Shown: positions 51,578 through 61,490 of the stretch, one piece after another
Numbering within the stretch: the stretch's first letter is position 1
Layout of the letters: each line of letters starts with the position of its first letter
Assembly (NCBI GenBank): GCA_002479255.1
Contig: DLMJ01000036.1
Location: forward strand, 9,979 to 73,978
Origin: Candidatus Binatus soli
GTDB taxonomy: Bacteria > Desulfobacterota > Binatia > Binatales > Binataceae
Length of the DNA: 64,000 bases
Direction: 5' to 3'
Position numbers and translations under genes: made by a program
Notes under the pieces: model-generated
The model's database searches: none
The model's input: the letters and a program-made list of their open reading frames with translations, nothing else
What the model was told of the DNA's origin: nothing

Positions 51578-52363
51578 CTACGACCGCGCCACGTAGACGG
51601 CAATAACAATCGCGGCCAGCACGATTCGATAAATCGCGAAGGGCCTGTAGCTGTGGGCTCGTAAGAAATGCAGCAGGCCGACAATCGCGAGCAAACCGAA
51701 GACAGCCGAGGCCGCAAAGCCCCATCCGAGCTGAGCGGCGAGGCCCGTATGGAAAAGCTTGTGCGCCTCGAGCATGCCGGCGCCGGCGATAATTGGCGTC
51801 GCCATCAGGAACGAAAAATTGGCGGCGTCGGCGCGATCGATGCCGAGGATGCGGGCCGTCGTAATCGTGGCGCCCGAGCGCGAGACGCCGGGGATGATCG
51901 CGAGCGCCTGGCTTAGCCCGATCAGGAGGGCATCGAGGAAAGTGAGGTCATCTATGCTGCGTTTTTTCGAGCCATACCAATCTGCAACCCATAAAAGAAG
52001 CCCAAGGGTAGTCATCGTGGCCGCGATCAGCAGCGGCGAGCGGAAGACCGTCTCGGCTTGCTTCTCCAGCAGGACGCCGATGATGGCGCCGGGAACTGAG
52101 GCGACTATCAATAGGAACAGCAGGCGGCGGGGGAGGCGGTTGCCGACGGCCAGCGATAATCCCATATCGAGCCATTCGCGCCAGTAATAGAGTAACAGCG
52201 CCAACAGCGTTCCAAGGTGAAGGGCTACATCGAAGGCAAGCCCCGGATCCTGCCATCGGAGCAGCCAAGGGACGAGTATAAGGTGGGCCGAACTGGAGAC
52301 CGGCAGGAACTCGGTTAAGCCTTGGATCGCGCCGAGAACGATAGCCTGAAATACGGAAAACAT
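51578..52363 (-). CDS. uppP: Undecaprenyl-diphosphatase UppP (BacA)
   Basis: Membrane enzyme of 261 residues that dephosphorylates undecaprenyl pyrophosphate to recycle the lipid carrier for peptidoglycan and glycans; overproduction gives bacitracin resistance. Both signatures are clear: GAIQGLTEFLPVSSSAHLIL (12-31) and GVSRSGATITTARILGIDRA (~159-178). Eight or so helices. Full-length with ATG 52363. First gene of a two-gene unit with the EamA permease. Confidence 0.95.
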   Translation of the reverse strand: MFSVFQAIVLGAIQGLTEFLPVSSSAHLILVPWLLRWQDPGLAFDVALHLGTLLALLLYYWREWLDMGLSLAVGNRLPRRLLFLLIVASVPGAIIGVLLEKQAETVFRSPLLIAATMTTLGLLLWVADWYGSKKRSIDDLTFLDALLIGLSQALAIIPGVSRSGATITTARILGIDRADAANFSFLMATPIIAGAGMLEAHKLFHTGLAAQLGWGFAASAVFGLLAIVGLLHFLRAHSYRPFAIYRIVLAAIVIAVYVARS

Positions 52364-52557
52364 AATATTTTCAGGCCCTTAGGAAAGGGCCGGACCTTTC
52401 GCGCATAATTGCGCCAGTCGGGACCCATGACCACGAAACGGACCGAGAGGTGAATACATGTCGAATTTGCTCCTTGACGGGCTCAACACATAGTCTAGAA
52501 TTGGTTGCGCGGGAAGCGGCCGAATGATGGTGAGGGGAGCAGGAGGCTCTATTGCCT

Positions 52558-52881
52558 ATGAACCGAGTTGCTAGAGGCAAAGTAATTCCGTTACGGGAAG
52601 TAAGCGTGGTCGAGTCGGACCGGGAACCCGACCAGTCTGCCGTTTGGGATAACATCAACCAGGGCGAACCGCATCCATTTCCGGTTGTTTCAACACTGCC
52701 GCGTCTGCCGGTGATGATCCCGGACGAGATTCTGGATTACTACGGATGGGTCTTTTGCCAAGGCGGGTTTCTCAATCTCCACATGACATTCGAGCAATTT
52801 CTGGCAGTGGTCGCGGCAGTAAGTCCGGCCGGCCTGAGCCCGGAATACGACGCGAGCGAGGCGTCCTTCCCTAACGACTGA
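52558..52881 (+). CDS. Small conserved-looking protein of unknown function
   Basis: Protein of 107 residues, not recognised. The N-terminal ~45 residues are charged and probably disordered; the second half is hydrophobic/aromatic (IPDEILDYYGWVFCQGGFLN, LHMTFEQFLAVVAAV). ATG 52558 follows a GGAGG-like site (AGGAGG) at ~13 nt. It is a single-gene unit ending in a textbook terminator, which supports real expression. Confidence 0.6.
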   Translation: MNRVARGKVIPLREVSVVESDREPDQSAVWDNINQGEPHPFPVVSTLPRLPVMIPDEILDYYGWVFCQGGFLNLHMTFEQFLAVVAAVSPAGLSPEYDASEASFPND

Positions 52882-52910
52882 CCCCCCGCGATAGCGCGAG
52901 AGCATTGTTT

Positions 52911-52950
52911 CGATGCCTGCCCGGGCGCGCTTGGGCAGGCATCGATTTTT
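52911..52950 (+). terminator. Rho-independent terminator
   Basis: Perfect 12-bp stem CGATGCCTGCCC / GGGCAGGCATCG with a 10-nt loop followed by ATTTTT. It ends the small gene at 52558-52881 and may also stop transcription from the opposite direction. Confidence 0.88.
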
Positions 52951-53015
52951 GCACGATTCGATTTTCATGATTTGGTTTTTCGGTTTTTCGGGCCCGGCGT
53001 GGACGCGCCTTGGGT

Positions 53016-53735
53016 TCAGTTGTCAGTTGGGGCTTCCTTTTTCGGCTCGCTCAGCAACGTGTTCCTGATCCAGACGCTGGGTAGATTGGCAGCGTCGGTG
53101 GGCGATTTGAGTCCGTTATCCTGCGCGATTTGCCGCCAGTTGTCCTCATTGCCGGTCGCCCGCCGGGCGAGAGCCTTCAAGTCCTCGTTGGGCAGGAGGG
53201 CGTAGTTGACGCCGCCCTCTTTGGGAGTGCCGCCGGAGGGAGGGAATTTCGCGGCGAGCTGGTCGATTTTGCCGAACAGGTTCAGGCGCGTGCTGACCTT
53301 GTACTTGTCGAGGTCCTGGTCGGGGATGTCCTCGGTGCGGACATTGACGATTATTCGGGAGCTGCGATCGCCGTTCGGCACGACTTCAATCTCGTAGCGA
53401 TACTGCGGATGCACACCGACGATGCTGCCGAGGATGCCGGCGCGCGTGTCGGCATCCTTCCACAGCGTGACAAGTTTGTCGTCGGACTTGACCTCGAACA
53501 GAATACCCTCACCGCGCAGCACATCCTGGATCAGAAGGAACGAATCATTTACGTTGTACGGGACGTCGTGCTGCTCGCCCTCGACCGCATCGGTGCCGCC
53601 GCCTGCCGCGCGATTGGCGAAATATGGCGCGAAATAACATCCCGCGAAAAGCACTATCGAGGAGACGATCGCGATTTTTCGAAATTGCCCAAACACAGTC
53701 CGCGCCACACTCATCACAACCGGTAAGGAAACCAT
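53016..53735 (-). CDS. BamC-like outer-membrane lipoprotein
   Basis: Lipoprotein of 239 residues (from Met 53735; Met 53714 possible). N-terminal hydrophobic segment with lipobox LFAGC (VSSIVLFAGCYFAPYF). The mature part has YNVNDSFLLIQDVLRGEGIL and LVTLWKDADTRAGILG regions resembling NlpB/BamC helix-grip domains, then a C-terminal segment with repeated LARRATGNEDNWRQIAQDNG motifs. Probable periplasmic envelope role. BamC assignment is tentative; the lipobox is clear. Confidence 0.65.
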   Translation of the reverse strand: MVSLPVVMSVARTVFGQFRKIAIVSSIVLFAGCYFAPYFANRAAGGGTDAVEGEQHDVPYNVNDSFLLIQDVLRGEGILFEVKSDDKLVTLWKDADTRAGILGSIVGVHPQYRYEIEVVPNGDRSSRIIVNVRTEDIPDQDLDKYKVSTRLNLFGKIDQLAAKFPPSGGTPKEGGVNYALLPNEDLKALARRATGNEDNWRQIAQDNGLKSPTDAANLPSVWIRNTLLSEPKKEAPTDN

Positions 53736-53870
53736 GAGAGTTTCATGCGCGCAAGACGAACTGCCGTGGCGGTAGGGGGCGGTTTTGGCTCCGCTTGAGG
53801 TTGCGCGACAGGCTCGCAGACGGTAATTAAATACCCTTATGAATGTCCCAGGAGGCAATTACAGATCCTT

Positions 53871-55232
53871 ATGACTGATACAGCAAATGTTTCATCGCGC
53901 CACGTGATGGCCGTGATCGGGGGCGCGACGGCAGGTTCGGAAATCGCGCGGATCCTGGCGGGGTACGGCGCGCTCGTGATCGTGTTCGAGCAGAATTCGC
54001 GGCCGTACGGAAAAATCGAAGACGGGTTGCCGCGATGGCACGTCAAGCAGCGCCACGATGAGTACGAGGAGATCAACAAACGCCTCGACCATCCCAATAT
54101 CGAATACGTGCCGATGACGGGGATGGGACGCGATATCGATTTCGAGGAGCTGCGGACCCGTTGGGGAGTCAGTGGAATCGTACTGACCAACGGCGCATGG
54201 AAGGATCGCCCGCTTCCGATCGAGGGCGCAGATCAGTACATCGATCGCGGGCTGGTCTACCAGAACAAGCTGATCTATTGGTGGAATCACTATCCGGAAA
54301 AGTCTTACGACGGTCCGCGCTACGAGCTGACTCCGGGAGCGCTCGTCGTCGGCGGCGGACTGGCGTCGATCGACGTGGTCAAGGTCGTGCAGATCGAGTA
54401 CGCGCTTGCGGGGCTCAGGGCGCGCGGCATCCAGGGCGACATGCTCGATCTCGAGCGCGAAGGGATCGAGCCGGTGCTGAATGCGAAAGGGTTGAAGTAC
54501 GCCGACCTCGGCATCCCGCCATGCAGGCTGTATTATCGCCGGCGCGTAATCGACATGCCGCTGTCGGATATTCCTGCCGACACGCCGCAAAAGCGCGCGG
54601 ACGCGCTCAGGCAGGCGCGGGTAAAGATCGTTGACAAGGCGCAGCGCAAATTCCTGTTCGAGTTTCACGAACTGCGCGCGCCGGGCAAAGTGATCGCAGA
54701 GAACGGCACGATGGTCGGGTTGAACTTCAACCGCACCGAAGTCACGGGCAGTCAAGTGCGCACGGTCGAGGAAGGGGTGGAGGACGCGCTCGCGAAGCTG
54801 ACGATCAGCTCGATCGGAAGCATCCCGCAACCGATCCCTGGAATTCCGCAGAAGGGCGAGACTTATATCTACGCCGATCAGAAGATCGGCCTGCTGATGG
54901 AGGGGCCGACCGCGGTCTTTGCGGCCGGAAACGTGCTGACCGGCAAGGGCAACATCAAGGACTCGCTCGAAAGCGGAACCGAGATTGGACTGCGCGTGGC
55001 CGAGGCGTACCTGGGACTGTCGGACGAGAAATTGAACCTCGCAGAGGGCGCGCGCAAAGAGGCGGCGGCGTCGGCCGAGAAGATCGCGGGCGCGATGAGC
55101 GTGCGGCCGAAACTTGCGCCGGAAGCCGTCGCGAGCCTTCTGCGCCGGGTGCGCGAACGCCAGCGTGCGGTCGGCTACGAGGGCAATTTCCGCGCGTGGC
55201 TGGCCAAGGTGACGCCGGCCGATCTGCAGTAG
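53871..55232 (+). CDS. FAD-dependent NAD(P) oxidoreductase
   Basis: Protein of 453 residues with a glutamate-synthase-beta/ferredoxin-NADP-reductase-like fold. N-terminal dinucleotide-binding strand VIGGATAGSEIARILAGYGA (the usual GxGxxG reads GGATAG), then a second site around GALVVGGGLASIDVVKVVQI (~148-167), where GGGLAS binds NAD(P). FAAGNVLTGKGNIKDSLESG near the C-terminus matches the FAD-binding ATG/GD motif. Partner unknown. It lies upstream of glyA, ~120 bp, separated by a hairpin. Confidence 0.82.
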   Translation: MTDTANVSSRHVMAVIGGATAGSEIARILAGYGALVIVFEQNSRPYGKIEDGLPRWHVKQRHDEYEEINKRLDHPNIEYVPMTGMGRDIDFEELRTRWGVSGIVLTNGAWKDRPLPIEGADQYIDRGLVYQNKLIYWWNHYPEKSYDGPRYELTPGALVVGGGLASIDVVKVVQIEYALAGLRARGIQGDMLDLEREGIEPVLNAKGLKYADLGIPPCRLYYRRRVIDMPLSDIPADTPQKRADALRQARVKIVDKAQRKFLFEFHELRAPGKVIAENGTMVGLNFNRTEVTGSQVRTVEEGVEDALAKLTISSIGSIPQPIPGIPQKGETYIYADQKIGLLMEGPTAVFAAGNVLTGKGNIKDSLESGTEIGLRVAEAYLGLSDEKLNLAEGARKEAAASAEKIAGAMSVRPKLAPEAVASLLRRVRERQRAVGYEGNFRAWLAKVTPADLQ

Positions 55233-55265
55233 CAGGCTGTCGAAAAATTTTCGCGCGCCGACCGG

Positions 55266-55300
55266 CGGACAACTCCATCGCGAGTTGTCCGTCCAGTTTT
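55266..55300 (+). terminator. Terminator between the oxidoreductase and glyA
   Basis: Perfect 10-bp stem CGGACAACTC / GAGTTGTCCG with a 6-nt loop followed by TCCAGTTTT. It would end the oxidoreductase transcript so that glyA has its own promoter. Confidence 0.7.
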
Positions 55301-55355
55301 GCGTCGGTGCGTCCGCGCCTATAGGCTCATCGGATGACGGCAATGGAGGTGCGGC

Positions 55356-56603
55356 GTGGACGAACTCAAGCGAACTGACCCGGAGATTTATCAGCTCATC
55401 AAGGATGAAGAGCGCTACGAGATCGATTCGGTCCGGCTGATACCGTCGGAGAACTACGTCTCCAAAGCGGTGCTTGAAGCGACCGGATCGATTCTCACCA
55501 ACAAATATTCCGAAGGCTACCCGGGGCGCCGTTACTACGAGGGCCAACGCTATGTCGATCAGATCGAAATGATCGCGATAGATCGCGCGAGGGCGCTGTT
55601 CAAAGTCGATCACGCAAACGTTCAGCCGTACTCGGGGTCGCCCGCAAATCTCGCGGTCTATTTTGCGCTGCTCAAGCCGGGCGACACGATCATGGGCTTG
55701 TCGCTTCCCCACGGCGGGCATCTGACGCACGGATGGCAGGCGAGCATCACGGGCACGTTCTGGCGTTCGGCGCAGTACGTGGTGGATCGCGAGAGTCACG
55801 TCGTGGACTTCGACAAAATTCGCGAGATGGCGCGCGCGGAGCGGCCGAAAATCATCGTGACCGGAGGCACGGCGTATCCGCGGCTGTGGGACTTCAAGAG
55901 CTTCAGCGAGGTCGCGAAGGAGGTCGGCGCTATCCTGCTCGCCGATATTTCACATATCGCGGGACTCATCGTTGGCGGCGTGCATCCGGATCCCGTGCCG
56001 TACGCCGACGTAATCATGACGACCACGCACAAGACGCTGCGCGGCCCGCGCGGTGCGATGATCATGTGCCGTAACGAATACGCCGAAGCGATCGACAAGG
56101 CGGTTTTCCCCGGGCTGCAGGGCGGTCCGCACAATCATACGACGGCGGCGATCGCCGTTGCGTTGAAGGAAGCATCGACGCCGGAGTTCAAGGCGTACGC
56201 GAAAAAAATGGTGAGCAACGCCAAGACGCTGGCCGACGAACTGCTTGCGCGCGGCTTCAGCCTGGTCTCGGGCGGCACCGACAATCATCTGATCCTGGTC
56301 GATTTGACGAACAAGAAAGTGATTGGCACGAAGGGCGCGAAGGCGCTCGACGCGGCCGGAATCGTCTGCAACAAAAACACCGTCCCGTACGATCCGCGCA
56401 AGCCGTTCAGCCCCAGCGGGCTTCGGTTCGGCACGCCGGCGGTAACCTCGCGCGGGATGGGCGACGCGGAGATGCGGCAGATCGGGAAGTGGATTGACGA
56501 GGCGATCGCGCACGCCAACGATGAGGCGGCGCTGAAGCGCATCGCGGCCGAAGTCACCGAGATGTGCCGCAGGTTCCCCGCGCCGGGAATCACGCTCAAC
56601 TAG
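55356..56603 (+). CDS. glyA: Serine hydroxymethyltransferase
   Basis: PLP enzyme of 415 residues interconverting serine and glycine with tetrahydrofolate; source of one-carbon units. Conserved IDSVRLIPSENYVSKAVLEA, NKYSEGYPGRRYYEGQRYVD, LSLPHGGHLTHGW, and the PLP-Lys motif TTTHKTLRGPRGAM. GTG 55356 follows GGAGGTG. Full length. No glycine riboswitch is visible upstream. Confidence 0.96.
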   Translation: MDELKRTDPEIYQLIKDEERYEIDSVRLIPSENYVSKAVLEATGSILTNKYSEGYPGRRYYEGQRYVDQIEMIAIDRARALFKVDHANVQPYSGSPANLAVYFALLKPGDTIMGLSLPHGGHLTHGWQASITGTFWRSAQYVVDRESHVVDFDKIREMARAERPKIIVTGGTAYPRLWDFKSFSEVAKEVGAILLADISHIAGLIVGGVHPDPVPYADVIMTTTHKTLRGPRGAMIMCRNEYAEAIDKAVFPGLQGGPHNHTTAAIAVALKEASTPEFKAYAKKMVSNAKTLADELLARGFSLVSGGTDNHLILVDLTNKKVIGTKGAKALDAAGIVCNKNTVPYDPRKPFSPSGLRFGTPAVTSRGMGDAEMRQIGKWIDEAIAHANDEAALKRIAAEVTEMCRRFPAPGITLN

Positions 56604-56657
56604 CGATCGCGGGCGCGCGCGAGACCGGCGACGCCGGATCGCGCGGGCGAGCCGGCC

Positions 56658-57416
56658 TCAGCCCGCCATGGTCAGGCCGCCGCTCACGCTGAGCACCTGG
56701 CCCGTGACGAAGTCCGAATCGGAAGAAGCGAAGAATGCGACCGCGCCCGCCAGGTCCGCCGGTTGCCCGAGCCGGCGAAACGGGATGCCACGCGCCATCG
56801 ATTCGAGAACTTTCTCGCGCCCCGCCATCGCGTTCCTGAGCAAAGCGGTGTCGGTTGGCCCCGGGCAAACGACGTTGACATTGATGTGATTTGCCGCGAG
56901 CTCGCGCGCGAGTGTTTTGGAGAAACCGATGATGGCGGCCTTGCATCCCGCATATACGGCTTCGCCACTGGAGCCGACGCGGGCCGCGTCGGAAGAGATC
57001 GAGACGATTTTGCCTGCGCCGCGGGATTGCATCCGCGGCGCCACGGCTTTGCAGCAATTGAGCATGCCGCGAAAGTTAATCGCGATCACTTTATCCCAAA
57101 GATCGGGGGTGGACTCGACGAACGGCAACACGACGTCCCATCCGGCGTTGTTCACCAGGATGTCTATTGGTCCCAGTTCACTTTCGACGCGATCGGCAGC
57201 TGCGATTGCTTCGGCAAGTTTGGTGACGTCAAGTGCAACCGCGATCGCGGCTGCGCCGCCGCGGCGAATTTCCGCGGCGGCCTGCTCGGCGGAATCGACT
57301 TGGATATCCGCCAGCGCCACCTTTGCGCCTTCGTCGGCGAGCCGGAGCGCGATCGCGCGCCCGATCCCATTGGCTGCGCCGGTTACGATTGCGACTTTGC
57401 CTGTGAGGCGGGCCAC
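56658..57416 (-). CDS. Short-chain dehydrogenase/reductase, BadH-like
   Basis: SDR of 252 residues. Cofactor loop TGAANGIGRAIA (12-23), NNAG, catalytic Ser in SISSDAARVG and YAGCK (Y-x3-K). The NVVCPGPTDTALLRNAMAGR segment is typical of 3-oxoacyl and hydroxyacyl dehydrogenases; the overall sequence resembles 2-hydroxycyclohexanecarboxyl-CoA dehydrogenase (BadH). Asp in LADIQVD suggests NAD preference. Convergent with glyA. Substrate unproven. Confidence 0.88.
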   Translation of the reverse strand: MARLTGKVAIVTGAANGIGRAIALRLADEGAKVALADIQVDSAEQAAAEIRRGGAAAIAVALDVTKLAEAIAAADRVESELGPIDILVNNAGWDVVLPFVESTPDLWDKVIAINFRGMLNCCKAVAPRMQSRGAGKIVSISSDAARVGSSGEAVYAGCKAAIIGFSKTLARELAANHINVNVVCPGPTDTALLRNAMAGREKVLESMARGIPFRRLGQPADLAGAVAFFASSDSDFVTGQVLSVSGGLTMAG

Positions 57417-57555
57417 GATTCTAATTTAACTGACGATCCAGCCGCCGTCGATGATGAACGGCGCTGCGGTGGAATGGCGGACCAACGGCGAAATCGGGCA
57501 GCCCGTCGCTCATTCCAGAGTGAGCCGGCGCCGAGTTGACGCCATGCGAATTGCC

Positions 57556-57591
57556 GGACGGGGTCGCCGCCGAATTGCCGCGACCCCGTCC
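57556..57591. terminator. Long GC-rich hairpin between SDR and Spy-like genes
   Basis: Perfect 12-bp stem GGACGGGGTCGC / GCGACCCCGTCC with a 12-nt loop, located 28 bp past the stop of the leftward Spy-like gene. It lacks a good T-run on either strand, so termination is uncertain. Confidence 0.45.
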
Positions 57592-57618
57592 AACTGGGGA
57601 GGTTGCCGAACTTATTTC

Positions 57619-58146
57619 CTACTCGGCCGGTGTTGAATCGCTGCCGCCTTGCGCCCACAGAGCCTTCATCTCGGCGTGAATCTGGTCCAGCTTGGCCTTG
57701 GTCGCGGAGATTTGCGCGAGCTGAGCCGGAGTCAGCAGGTTGCGGATCGCGATAGCGTCCTGAATCCGCTCGTTCGCCATCTGATCGTGGATCTGACTGG
57801 CTGTCGAAACCGAGCCGGCCACGTCGGCGGCGGCTACCGGGCCGGTTGACGTGAACTTGGCCGCGATTGCCTCCTTGGCTGCCTTGAGCTGCTGGAATTC
57901 AGCCTTCTGCGAAGCGCGCCGGGCCTGGAAGATGGCATGGATCTGCGTCTTCTGCGCGTCAGTCAGATTGGCGCTCTTCAGCAAGCGCATAAACGGAGCG
58001 CTGTGCCCTCTCATACCGCCATGCATGCTGCAATGCCCCATGGGGCCGCCACCGCCTGAATTCGAGGAAGCGACATGAGCAACCGCAACGACCAGGATGA
58101 TTGCCATGACTACGGAAACGACACCGCGAGACAACTTTGAAACCAT
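57619..58146 (-). CDS. Spy/CpxP family LTxxQ periplasmic protein
   Basis: Exported protein of 175 residues: signal peptide (VVSVVMAIILVVAVAHVASS), a His/Met/Gly-rich N-terminus (GHCSMHGGMRGH), then ANLTDAQKTQIHAIFQARRA and NLLTPAQLAQISATKAKLDQ, the paired LTxxQ motifs. These proteins are ATP-independent chaperones or metal sensors in the periplasm. The His/Met-rich stretch could bind copper or other metals (inference). Monocistronic. Compare the other family member at 39333. Confidence 0.88.
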   Translation of the reverse strand: MVSKLSRGVVSVVMAIILVVAVAHVASSNSGGGGPMGHCSMHGGMRGHSAPFMRLLKSANLTDAQKTQIHAIFQARRASQKAEFQQLKAAKEAIAAKFTSTGPVAAADVAGSVSTASQIHDQMANERIQDAIAIRNLLTPAQLAQISATKAKLDQIHAEMKALWAQGGSDSTPAE

Positions 58147-58300
58147 AAAAGACTCCTTGAATGCGTGGAGCGGCCACCTTGATTGGCGACGATTGCTCTA
58201 ATCTAAATGTACGTTAACCGAAAAAACCGGTTACGAGCTTTGTGTGCCGTCGGCGACCGGGTTCGGCGGGGGACGTCGATTCGTGCGTGAAATCGCGCGA

Positions 58301-61300
58301 TCAATGAAAATCATGCGACGGCGGAACCGCGCCGGGAAGCTTGATTTCCTCGAAGCGCCGCGCGCGAATCGCGGTCACGCCGTCAACCGTTTGCAGCACG
58401 CCCTCGGCCAGCAGAATGCCGGCACTGCGCAGCAGCAGGCGGTTTTTCTGGAACAGGTCGGGCGTGACGATCAGGTTGGCAATTCCGGTTTCGTCCTCGA
58501 GCGTGATGAACAGGAAGCCCTTGGCCGTGCCGGGGCGTTGGCGCACGATCACGACGCCGGCGGTCTTCACCCAGGATTGATGTCTGGCGCGCGTGAGATC
58601 GTCGGCGCTGAGAATTCCGCGCGCGCTCAAATCGCCTCGCAGATACGTCATCAGATGAGGTCCGGTGGTGAGGCCGGTCGCGGCGTAGTCCGACAGCGTT
58701 TCATCGATAGGCGCCATCGAGGCCAGGGGAACCTCGCTATCGCGCGGCTTCGCGCCCGCAAGCAGGCTGGTTGGATCGCGTTCGACGGCGGCCGCATTCC
58801 ACATCGCGTCGCGCCGCGCCAGGCCGAACGCGGCGAACGCGCCCGCGTAGGCGAGCGCGTCGATCTCGCGGCGGTTCGGTCCGACGCGCGCGGTAAGATC
58901 GGCAATCGAATCGAACTGTCGCCGCGCACGCTCGCTTTCGATTCGAAGTGCGATTTCCTCGCGGATGCCCGTGACGTATCGCAGTCCCATGCGAATCGCG
59001 GGCCGCCGATCCACAATCTCGATTGTGCATTTCCAGTTCGAGCGGGTCACATCGACGGGGATCGCGACGACACCGTGACGCGCGGCGTCCTTCACCAGCG
59101 TTGAGGGATGATAGAAGCCGAGCGGGTAGCAATTCAGCATCGCGGCAACGAACGCCGCCGGATGATGATGCTTCAGGTATGCCGACGCGTACGCGATCAG
59201 CGCGAAGCTGGCGGCGTGCGATTCGGGGAAGCCGTACAGGGCAAAGGATGTGATCGAACGCACGATATCGTCGGCGAGGTTGCCCTGCAGGCCGTTTCGC
59301 AGCATCCCGGCGCGCAGCCGTGCTTCGATTTTCTCCATCCGCTCGGCAGAGCGCTTGAATCCCATCGCGCGGCGCAGTTCCTCGGCCTCACCGCCGCTGA
59401 AGCCCGCCACCGTCATCGCCATTCGGAGCAACTGCTCCTGAAAAAGCGGGACGCCCAGCGTGCGTTTGAGGATCGGCTCGAGCGAAGGATGCGGATACTC
59501 GACGGGCGCACGATGGTTGCGGCGATCGAGATAGGGATGCACCATTTTGCCGACGATCGGGCCGGGGCGAATTATCGCGACCTCGACCACCAGGTCATAA
59601 AACCGCTCCGGCTTCATCCGTGGCAGCGTCGCCATCTGCGCGCGGCTCTCGACCTGGAAGACGCCGACCGTGTCCGCGCGCCGGAGCATCGCATACACGC
59701 CGGGGTCGTCGGGCGGAAGATGCGCGAGGTCTATCTCGACTCCTTCGTGCGCGCGGATCATCGGAAGAGCCTCTTTCAGCGCGGCCAGCATCCCGAGTCC
59801 GAGCAGATCGATCTTGATAATGCCGAGATCGGCGCAGTCGTCCTTGTCCCATTGAATCACCACGCGGCCGGGCATCGAGGCCGGCTCGAGCGGGACGATT
59901 TCATCCAGTGGCTGCGCGGCGATCACCATGCCGCCGCTATGCTGCCCGAGATGGCGCGGCACGCTCTGAATCCTGCGCACGAGATCGGCCAGCATCGCGA
60001 TTCGCGGCGCTTGCGCATCGACGCCGCCGCGCTTGAGCAGCGCCACGAGATCGTCGTGATGGTCGCGGAACTCGTACACCTGGTTGAGCCTGGCGAGACG
60101 GTCAACCTGTTCGGGCGAAAAGCCGAGCGTCTTGCCGACTTCGCGCACGGCGCTTTTTGTTCGATAGGTGATCACGTTCGCGGTCATCGCGGCGCCGCGT
60201 TCGCCGTAGCGGCGATAGACGTATTGAATCGCCTTCTCGCGATCGTCGCCGCTGGGCAGGTCGAGGTCGATGTCGGGCCATTCGCCGCGCTCCTCGGAAA
60301 GGAAGCGCTCGAACAGGAGTTCCATCTTGACCGCATCCACCACCGTGATTCCGAGCGCGTAACACACCGCGCTGTTGGCCGCGGAGCCGCGTCCCTGCAC
60401 CATGATCCGATTCTCGCGGCAGAACTGGACGATGTCCCATACGATCAGGAAGTAGCCGGCGAGCTTGAGCCGCTCGATGATCCCGAGTTCGTGTTCGAGT
60501 TGGCAACGGGTGCGATCGTCGATCGCGCCGCGCCATCGCTCTCGCGCACCCGCATAAGTGAGTATTCGCAAATAGCTGTCGGCCGTTTCTCCGGGTGGAA
60601 TTGGATAGTCGGGGAAGCGGTATCCCATGTCGGATAGCTGGAAGGCGCATCGTTCGGCAATCGCGCGCGAGGCGGCGACGGCGCCGGGCAGATCGCGAAA
60701 CAGCGCGGCCATCTCAGCCGGCGATTTCAGATGACGCTGACTGTTGATCCACAGCGCGCGGCCGGCTTCCTCGAGCGTGGTCTTGAGCCGGATGCAGGTC
60801 AGCACGTCGAGCAACCTGCGATCCGAGCCGCCGTGGCATACGTCGTTGGTCGCGACCACCGGGATTCGCGCCGCGCCGGCAAGCGCGGCGAGCTTGCGAT
60901 TTAGGCGCTCCTCGCCGGCGTCGAGATGACGCTGCAAATCGATGTAGAAATTTCCCGCGCCGAAAATCCCGCCGAGCCGCCGGCCCAGATCGCCGGGATC
61001 CTCGCCGCGAACGAGCATGCATGACAGCGGGCTCATCACGCCGCCGGCAAGGCAGATGAGTCCGCGGCCGTAGCGTTCGAGCTCGTCCAGCGTAATGCGG
61101 CTCCCGCCCTTGGCGGGATAGACGGGCGGCGCGGCGGAGCCGTCGCGTGCGAGCGCGCCGGGATTGAGGACGCGCATCTTCGAGTCGGTGATCATGCGGC
61201 AGAGATTTTGATAGCGCTCGCGATCCGGTGCGAGGACGTAGAGGCGCGAGTTGTCGTCCAGCGTCAGTTCTGCGCCGACGATTTGCCGGATTCCCGCGGA

Positions 61301-61471
61301 CTTCGCAGCCTGGTAAAAGCGCGGTGCGCCGTAAAGTCCGTCGCGATCGCCCAGCGCCATCGCGCTGTAGCCGAGTTCCGCCGCGCGCGTCGCAAGATCC
61401 TCGGGCGTGCCAGCCCCCTCAAGAAAGCTAAAAGCACTCCGCGCGCGAAGCTCGATGTAGTCGGAGTTCAT
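58301..61471 (-). CDS. dnaE2: Error-prone DNA polymerase DnaE2
   Basis: Alternative C-family polymerase of 1056 residues for translesion synthesis. PHP domain 5-~75 and ~200-230; the first metal motif, normally HxH, reads ELRARS, so the PHP site looks inactive. Polymerase catalytic motif PDIDLDL at 399-405 is intact (Asp400, Asp402). The C-terminal OB domain includes VVIVRQRPGTAKGFLFITLE. It lacks the C-terminal beta-clamp and tau-binding region of replicative DnaE. Third gene of imuA-imuB-dnaE2. Confidence 0.93.
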   Translation of the reverse strand: MNSDYIELRARSAFSFLEGAGTPEDLATRAAELGYSAMALGDRDGLYGAPRFYQAAKSAGIRQIVGAELTLDDNSRLYVLAPDRERYQNLCRMITDSKMRVLNPGALARDGSAAPPVYPAKGGSRITLDELERYGRGLICLAGGVMSPLSCMLVRGEDPGDLGRRLGGIFGAGNFYIDLQRHLDAGEERLNRKLAALAGAARIPVVATNDVCHGGSDRRLLDVLTCIRLKTTLEEAGRALWINSQRHLKSPAEMAALFRDLPGAVAASRAIAERCAFQLSDMGYRFPDYPIPPGETADSYLRILTYAGARERWRGAIDDRTRCQLEHELGIIERLKLAGYFLIVWDIVQFCRENRIMVQGRGSAANSAVCYALGITVVDAVKMELLFERFLSEERGEWPDIDLDLPSGDDREKAIQYVYRRYGERGAAMTANVITYRTKSAVREVGKTLGFSPEQVDRLARLNQVYEFRDHHDDLVALLKRGGVDAQAPRIAMLADLVRRIQSVPRHLGQHSGGMVIAAQPLDEIVPLEPASMPGRVVIQWDKDDCADLGIIKIDLLGLGMLAALKEALPMIRAHEGVEIDLAHLPPDDPGVYAMLRRADTVGVFQVESRAQMATLPRMKPERFYDLVVEVAIIRPGPIVGKMVHPYLDRRNHRAPVEYPHPSLEPILKRTLGVPLFQEQLLRMAMTVAGFSGGEAEELRRAMGFKRSAERMEKIEARLRAGMLRNGLQGNLADDIVRSITSFALYGFPESHAASFALIAYASAYLKHHHPAAFVAAMLNCYPLGFYHPSTLVKDAARHGVVAIPVDVTRSNWKCTIEIVDRRPAIRMGLRYVTGIREEIALRIESERARRQFDSIADLTARVGPNRREIDALAYAGAFAAFGLARRDAMWNAAAVERDPTSLLAGAKPRDSEVPLASMAPIDETLSDYAATGLTTGPHLMTYLRGDLSARGILSADDLTRARHQSWVKTAGVVIVRQRPGTAKGFLFITLEDETGIANLIVTPDLFQKNRLLLRSAGILLAEGVLQTVDGVTAIRARRFEEIKLPGAVPPSHDFH

Positions 61472-61490
61472 GCCGATTCGCCGCGATTAG

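Noticed and set aside
53892..55799. 635-codon minus-strand ORF
   Set aside because: Shadow of the FAD oxidoreductase and the glyA 5' end; spans a terminator and two real genes.
59108..60637. 509-codon plus-strand ORF
   Set aside because: Antisense to dnaE2 catalytic region; no recognisable protein features.
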